Source of the DNA: Lentisphaeria bacterium UBA1724
GTDB taxonomy: Bacteria > Verrucomicrobiota > Lentisphaeria > Oligosphaerales > Oligosphaeraceae
Direction of reading: 5' to 3'
Assembly (NCBI GenBank): GCA_002315885.1
Contig: DCIO01000103.1
Coordinates: forward strand, 48,329 to 56,513
DNA: 8,185 bases
Below are positions 4,855 to 8,185 of the stretch, one piece after another; the stretch's first letter is position 1, and each line of letters begins with the position of its first letter. The translations under genes and the position numbers were made by a program. The notes under the pieces were generated by a model that saw only the letters and a program-made list of their open reading frames with translations, ran no database searches and was not told the DNA's origin.

Positions 4855-7572
4855 TTATTTGGCCACCTCAAAACCATTGTCGCTGCTCACATCCACGCCC
4901 TCAACCGCGTAGTCACCGCGATGGCGGTTGACCAACTCGCCGTAGCGCTTGGACTTGTTCCAGTTCTGGATCTTGCTGAAGTATCCCACAACGCGGGTCA
5001 GACCGAAGACATCGTGAGAACCGCACTGCACGCAGGCTTCCTGCAGACCGCGGGACTGATGACCGCAGTGCTGGCAGTAGGTGAACTCGGGAGAGATGGT
5101 GATCTGGGCGGCCTGGGTGCGATTGAAGCTCATGTGGATGAGCTCGCCAATGGCCTCGGCGGAGGGCTTCTCTTCACCCACGAAGGCGTGGATCATGGCA
5201 CCGGACTCGATGAGGGAGTGGAAGATGCCCTGCTTGCGGATGCGCTCCACCAGGGAGACGGGTGCCTCGGCGGCCAGATGGATGGAGTTGGTGTAGTAGG
5301 CCACATCCTCGCTGTCGCCCTTGTAGCAGGTCAGCGCCTCGTCACGATAGTAGAGCAAGTCGGCCTTGGCCAGACGGCGTGCGGCGGACTCGGCGGGGGA
5401 TTCCTCCAGGGTGAACTTGAGGCCCAGCTGCTCGGTGTAGTGCTTGGTACGCAGATACATGTGTGCGGTCAGGCGCAGAGCCATGTCGTAGGCCTCCTCG
5501 CTCTCGTGCATTTCCTTGCCCATCAAGAATTTCACCATGTCGTTCATGCCCAGCATGCCGATGATGTAGGTGCACTTCTCCAACTCGATGTAGGGACGGC
5601 CGTCGCAGGCCTTCTTGCCGACCTGCCACAGAGGACGACCAGGCTCGGACATCATCAGGGCAATCATCTTCTTTTTCTGCAGGTGGGCTTCCACCACCAA
5701 ATCCATCATCTTGTCAATTTCGGCGCAGACGCCCTCGTAGGTCTTGTTACCGGCGCGAGCGGCACGGAAAGCGCACTGAGGCAGGTTGATGGTCACATTC
5801 TGGAAACCGCAGAAACGCAGGCACTCGGGATGGCGGAGCATCCGATTGTCGGTGATGGTGGTGCGCAGACGGCAGCAGGCGGAGAGGGTCACCTCGTCAC
5901 GGTCGAAGATGAAGTAGGTGGAGCCATTGTGGCTGGCCAGGTCGCAGGCCTCCTGGAAAATCTTGTACTGCTCGGGATCCTCAAAGGTCTCGGCGGAGAC
6001 GTGGAAGTCGCACTTGGGGAACTCGAAGATACGGCCATTGCGGTCGCCGTCATTCCAGACCTTCAACAACGCGCTGGTGAAACGACGGGCCTCGGCCTCG
6101 TATTCGCCGTAGCAGACAATGTGCTCACCACGCTTAGTCAATTCCTCGGTGACGGAGTCATCCGTGGAAAGACCGGTCTTCTCGCTGTAGACTTCACGCA
6201 ACACCAGGCGCTCTTCCCCATTGGCTTCCTTCAGATACAAGCTCATCAGGTGGTTGCCATTCACATCGGTGGCTTCCTGCAAGCGCTCAATCAACGGATG
6301 GATCACGCCCTGTGCGTCCTTCAGCTGGTAGTGGCCGCCAGGACCGACCGCGGGGACGGTCTTCATGTATTTGGGCACACCAGTGTGGATGTTGAAATCC
6401 AGGAAGAGGGTCTGGCCACCGCGGGAGAAGGCGTTCTGGGAGCCATTGAAGATCAGCTCCTGAGCGACCTGCTTCAGCTGCTTGTCATCCATGCCAACCA
6501 GATAGGGAGCATAGAAGATGTTGATGTAGGCAATGCCCAGAGCACCCGCGTAGTTGGCCTGCATGGATGCCAGGTAGGTGTTCAGGTGACCCGTCAGAAC
6601 GCTGGCGCTACGGGCGGGATCCGACTCGGTATTCAGATTGGTCAGACCGCACAGGCCATACTTCTTGATGTATTCGATGGAGTGGCTGGAGCAGTAGACA
6701 CGATGGGGATAACCCAGGTCATGCAGGTGCACAGCGCCGGTGTCGTGAGCCGCCTTGACCTCAGGGCTGAAAATGGCATCCAGACCCCACTGCTTCAAAA
6801 CCAATTCCGCAATGGACAGGTTCACTGCCTCGGGGTTGTTGTTGACGATGTTGCTGTTCTCGTTGGACTTGGAATTCATCAGATTCTCAACAAACTCGCG
6901 AGGAACCGCATACATGGAAAGGTCGCGCAGACGCCCGCTGTAACCGTGGGACTCCAGGACGTTGTTCACCATCTCCCGAATCAACAGGGTGTTCACACGA
7001 CCCATGCCACTGGCGATGATCTCATTCTCCACTTCCTTCGCCACGGAGACCGCTTCCTCAATGCCCATGCTCAGCTTGTCCACCAGCTTGCGAACAATCT
7101 TCGTACGATCCCAGGTGCACAAAGAGGCATCGCCCATGGACTGAACCAGCAACAGGCTCTGGTCCGTGATGTCACCCTTGTCGCCTTTCGCACCCTTGTC
7201 GCTCACACGAATCGCCAAACGAGCGCGCTCGCGGCTCTTGCGGTAACGCTTGTACGCCGCAACCGTGGCGGGCAGACGATGCTCGGACAACGTAATCTCA
7301 ACCACGTCCTGGACGTCTTCAATGTCAGGAATGCGATTGCCTTCCGCATCCGCCTGGACGTAATACTCGCACAACGGGTTGTTCAACTGGGAAACCACAT
7401 CCGCCGCAATCGCGGCAGCCTCGTCTTCCGTAAAAACACGACCCTCAATCGCCTGGGCTGCCTGACCTGCTTTGTAAATCGCAGTGGCAATCTTCCGGGC
7501 AATGAAGGGGACAATCATGCCGTCACGCTTGCGAAAACTCTGGAACGGAACTTCAATAGTGGTTGTGGACAT
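4855..7572 (-). CDS. nrdD: Anaerobic (class III) ribonucleoside-triphosphate reductase
   Basis: 905-residue oxygen-sensitive enzyme that converts NTPs to dNTPs by glycyl-radical chemistry. An ATP-cone opens the protein (FRKRDGMIVPFIARKIATAI, residues 13-32, to about 110), giving allosteric control by ATP/dATP. A second cone-like helical segment lies at about 148-212 (WDRTKIV to LIREMVNN). The catalytic barrel includes HLHDL with YC (C294), NGSQNAFSRGGQT (376-388), and ACCRLR with C567 as the likely thiyl-radical cysteine by alignment with GCR of other NrdDs. About 70 residues (413-485) between GPGG and YGEYE look like an insertion. The C-terminus has a Cys4 zinc site (C833, C836, C847, C850) and the glycyl-radical motif RVVGY with G863. 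It is longer than E. coli (about 712) or phage T4 (about 605) NrdD. No Shine-Dalgarno precedes the ATG at 7572; a later start would lose the ATP-cone. Confidence 0.96.
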   Translation of the reverse strand: MSTTTIEVPFQSFRKRDGMIVPFIARKIATAIYKAGQAAQAIEGRVFTEDEAAAIAADVVSQLNNPLCEYYVQADAEGNRIPDIEDVQDVVEITLSEHRLPATVAAYKRYRKSRERARLAIRVSDKGAKGDKGDITDQSLLLVQSMGDASLCTWDRTKIVRKLVDKLSMGIEEAVSVAKEVENEIIASGMGRVNTLLIREMVNNVLESHGYSGRLRDLSMYAVPREFVENLMNSKSNENSNIVNNNPEAVNLSIAELVLKQWGLDAIFSPEVKAAHDTGAVHLHDLGYPHRVYCSSHSIEYIKKYGLCGLTNLNTESDPARSASVLTGHLNTYLASMQANYAGALGIAYINIFYAPYLVGMDDKQLKQVAQELIFNGSQNAFSRGGQTLFLDFNIHTGVPKYMKTVPAVGPGGHYQLKDAQGVIHPLIERLQEATDVNGNHLMSLYLKEANGEERLVLREVYSEKTGLSTDDSVTEELTKRGEHIVCYGEYEAEARRFTSALLKVWNDGDRNGRIFEFPKCDFHVSAETFEDPEQYKIFQEACDLASHNGSTYFIFDRDEVTLSACCRLRTTITDNRMLRHPECLRFCGFQNVTINLPQCAFRAARAGNKTYEGVCAEIDKMMDLVVEAHLQKKKMIALMMSEPGRPLWQVGKKACDGRPYIELEKCTYIIGMLGMNDMVKFLMGKEMHESEEAYDMALRLTAHMYLRTKHYTEQLGLKFTLEESPAESAARRLAKADLLYYRDEALTCYKGDSEDVAYYTNSIHLAAEAPVSLVERIRKQGIFHSLIESGAMIHAFVGEEKPSAEAIGELIHMSFNRTQAAQITISPEFTYCQHCGHQSRGLQEACVQCGSHDVFGLTRVVGYFSKIQNWNKSKRYGELVNRHRGDYAVEGVDVSSDNGFEVAK

Positions 7573-7711
7573 GGCAAAAAAACAGTTTTTTGGGCTTTTT
7601 ATAGGTTCGTGTTTGGACGAAAATCTCCCCTCTAACCAGCGGCTTCCCTAGAAAAAACGTCGCCAGGCCAGTCAACAAAGAAGATTATCGCAGAGGATTA
7701 AGAAAGTTAAC
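7573..7711 (-). promoter_or_regulatory. Predicted ~139-nt leader of the nrdD transcript
   Basis: If transcription begins about 7 nt past the -10 at 7718-7723, the untranslated leader is about 139 nt. It lacks a Shine-Dalgarno near the start codon; the purine-rich AGAGGGGAG at 7625-7633 is 52 nt away. Instead an A/T hairpin (CAAAAAA at 7575-7581 with TTTTTTG at 7586-7592, 4-nt loop) sits 2 nt before the ATG. A small TTCGT/ACGAA stem lies around 7606-7620. No known riboswitch is recognised. Confidence 0.45.
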
Positions 7712-7715
7712 GAAC

Positions 7716-7731
7716 ATACTATATATGCCGA
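7716..7731 (-). promoter_or_regulatory. NrdR box 1 (weaker), overlapping the -10
   Basis: On the minus strand the site reads TCGGCATATATAGTAT, 11 of 16 positions matching the published NrdR-box consensus acaCwAtATaTwGtgt. Alone it would be marginal. Its start is exactly 31 bp from box 2, the usual three-helical-turn spacing for the NrdR repressor, and it contains the predicted -10 hexamer. Confidence 0.65.
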
Positions 7732-7746
7732 TTTTTTCTCTGACAA
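7718..7746 (-). promoter_or_regulatory. Sigma70-like promoter of the nrdD operon
   Basis: TTGTCA (7746-7741, 5 of 6 to consensus), a 17-nt spacer, and TATAGT (7723-7718, 5 of 6). The -10 lies inside NrdR box 1 and the -35 directly abuts NrdR box 2, so a bound repressor would cover the promoter. A/T-rich sequence upstream of the -35 could act as an UP element. Confidence 0.75.
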
Positions 7747-7762
7747 CCACAATATTTAGTAT
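7747..7762 (-). promoter_or_regulatory. NrdR box 2, abutting the -35
   Basis: On the minus strand the site reads ATACTAAATATTGTGG, 13 of 16 to the NrdR-box consensus. With box 1 it forms a pair with a 15-bp gap. NrdR is a zinc-finger and ATP-cone repressor that senses ATP/dATP and controls ribonucleotide reductase genes; its own gene is not in the window. Confidence 0.75.
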
Positions 7763-7907
7763 GAAAAATGAAAAAATTCATAACTTGGCATTCTCAATAT
7801 TGATAATCCTTTCATTTTCAATTAGATAATATCAAAAAAAATATTTCTAAAAAAGTTATAAAAATCTTTTTTGCACCCCTATCCATGGGGTTTCTGCCCC
7901 AAAAGCA
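7763..7907. other. AT-rich intergenic spacer
   Basis: About 145 bp, strongly AT-rich, with several A or T runs of 5-8 bases (for example around 7836-7843 and 7864-7872) between the nrdD promoter and the ung 3' end. I see no open frame with a ribosome binding site, no tRNA and no convincing small RNA. The A-tracts could bend DNA or aid the nrdD promoter. The right part holds the GC-containing hairpins listed separately. Confidence 0.6.
7875..7900 (-). terminator. Possible ung terminator, two competing hairpins
   Basis: Two short stems share the same four G residues (plus-strand view): ACCCC (7875-7879) with GGGGT (7887-7891), or GGGG (7887-7890) with CCCC (7897-7900). They cannot form together. 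They lie about 70-95 nt past the ung stop. An A-then-T-rich stretch follows on the minus strand, but there is no immediate U run, so the terminator call is weak. Confidence 0.3.
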
Positions 7908-7923
7908 CCACTAGATATTGTGT
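7908..7923 (-). promoter_or_regulatory. Isolated third NrdR-box-like site
   Basis: ACACAATATCTAGTGG on the minus strand matches 14 of 16 positions of the NrdR-box consensus, better than either promoter box. It starts 161 bp from box 2, and no convincing partner lies 30-32 bp away on either side. It may be an auxiliary operator for nrdD, or a chance match in AT-rich DNA. Confidence 0.45.
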
Positions 7924-7947
7924 TTTTTGACAGATTTCTGCAAATTA

Positions 7948-7970
7948 TCCTACAGGTCCTACAGGTCCTA
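7948..7970 (-). repeat. 9-bp tandem repeat TAGGACCTG, starting with the ung stop codon
   Basis: On the minus strand there are two exact copies of TAGGACCTG and a partial TAGGA. The first TAG is the ung stop codon, and TAG recurs in frame at each repeat, giving three stops in a row at 9-nt intervals. The unit is one base different from the repeat at the end of rsmG. Confidence 0.88.
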
Positions 7971-8185
7971 CAACATCCAATTGATCGGGTCTGCGCCCCT
8001 ATCCTGGAGCATTTGATTGACCGTCGAGAATGGTTTTGAGCCGAAGAATCCGCGATAAGCAGAGAGTGGTGAAGGATGTGGTCCCATGAAGACCGCATTT
8101 TTCACAGGGTTCAGGAGTCGTGCCTTTTCCTGTGCGGGTTTTCCCCAGAGAATAAATGCCACTGGCTGTGGGAGTGCATTGCATG
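7968..8185 (-). CDS. ung: Uracil-DNA glycosylase, C-terminal part
   Basis: The last 71 codons and stop of a family 1 uracil-DNA glycosylase, which removes uracil from DNA to start base excision repair. The start lies beyond the right edge. Visible features are VAFILWGKPAQEK, the beta strand and turn that precede the active-site loop. Next comes GPHPSPLSAYRGFFG, where HPSPLS (8061-8078) is the DNA-intercalation loop carrying the catalytic histidine (His187 in E. coli). The ending is ADPINWML, matching the usual P-I-D/N-W tail. Nothing in the visible part suggests damage. Its function in keeping uracil out of DNA is thematically close to dNTP synthesis by the neighbouring nrdD, but nrdD has its own promoter, so co-regulation is not shown. 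Confidence 0.93.
   Translation of the reverse strand, partial: CNALPQPVAFILWGKPAQEKARLLNPVKNAVFMGPHPSPLSAYRGFFGSKPFSTVNQMLQDRGADPINWML

Noticed and set aside
4921..7635. A 904-codon open frame on the plus strand, antisense to nrdD
   Set aside because: It is the mirror of a strongly codon-biased gene: the translation is G/V/H/L-rich low-complexity sequence without any recognisable domain, and it overlaps nrdD, which has clear family motifs.
7927..7932. A perfect plus-strand TTGACA as a -35
   Set aside because: No -10-like hexamer lies 16-18 nt downstream, and it would drive antisense transcription into the ung 3' end with no plus-strand gene ahead.
7949..7972. CRISPR or attachment site at the 9-bp repeats
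   Set aside because: The units are directly adjacent with no spacers, far too short for CRISPR, and no integrase or transposase gene is in the window.

Overview
The window reads as chromosomal DNA from an anaerobic or anaerobically growing bacterium. Coding sequence is moderately GC-rich with dense, short-gapped genes, and the one long intergenic gap is strongly AT-rich. The oxygen-sensitive class III ribonucleotide reductase (NrdD), its radical-SAM activase (NrdG) and a dedicated redoxin are encoded together. RNase HIII, and very short tandem repeats between genes, would fit a Fibrobacter-like lineage; that placement is an impression from pattern, not a demonstrated assignment.

Left half (about 50-3566, plus strand): a compact run of five genes with gaps of 2, 2, 18 and 9 nt, probably one transcript. 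In order: a small single-pass membrane protein (possibly OadG-like), RNase HIII (rnhC), a TIM-barrel sugar phosphate isomerase/epimerase-like protein, a flavin reductase-like FMN-binding protein, and the 16S rRNA methyltransferase RsmG. No shared pathway is evident; it looks like a housekeeping run. A five-copy 7-bp tandem repeat sits directly before the first gene.

Right half (3626-7763, minus strand): a class III RNR locus read right to left: nrdD, a thioredoxin-like protein with a CAKC motif 27 nt later, a strong intrinsic terminator, then nrdG. NrdD is a large form with an ATP-cone, a Cys4 zinc site and a C-terminal glycyl-radical motif. Upstream of nrdD I find a sigma70-like promoter (TTGTCA, 17 nt, TATAGT) coinciding with two NrdR-box-like sites 31 bp apart. 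The inferred circuit is NrdR repression of an anaerobic dNTP-synthesis operon. The redoxin is a candidate reductant, and the terminator may lower activase expression relative to the enzyme.

Right edge (7764-8185): an AT-rich spacer with a third, isolated NrdR-box-like site, then the C-terminal 71 codons of uracil-DNA glycosylase (ung) on the minus strand, running off the window.

The most unusual pattern is that rsmG and ung, unrelated genes on opposite strands, both end in a TAG that is the first three bases of a 9-bp tandem repeat, TAGGACC(G/T)G. Because the unit is three codons long, the stop is repeated in frame.
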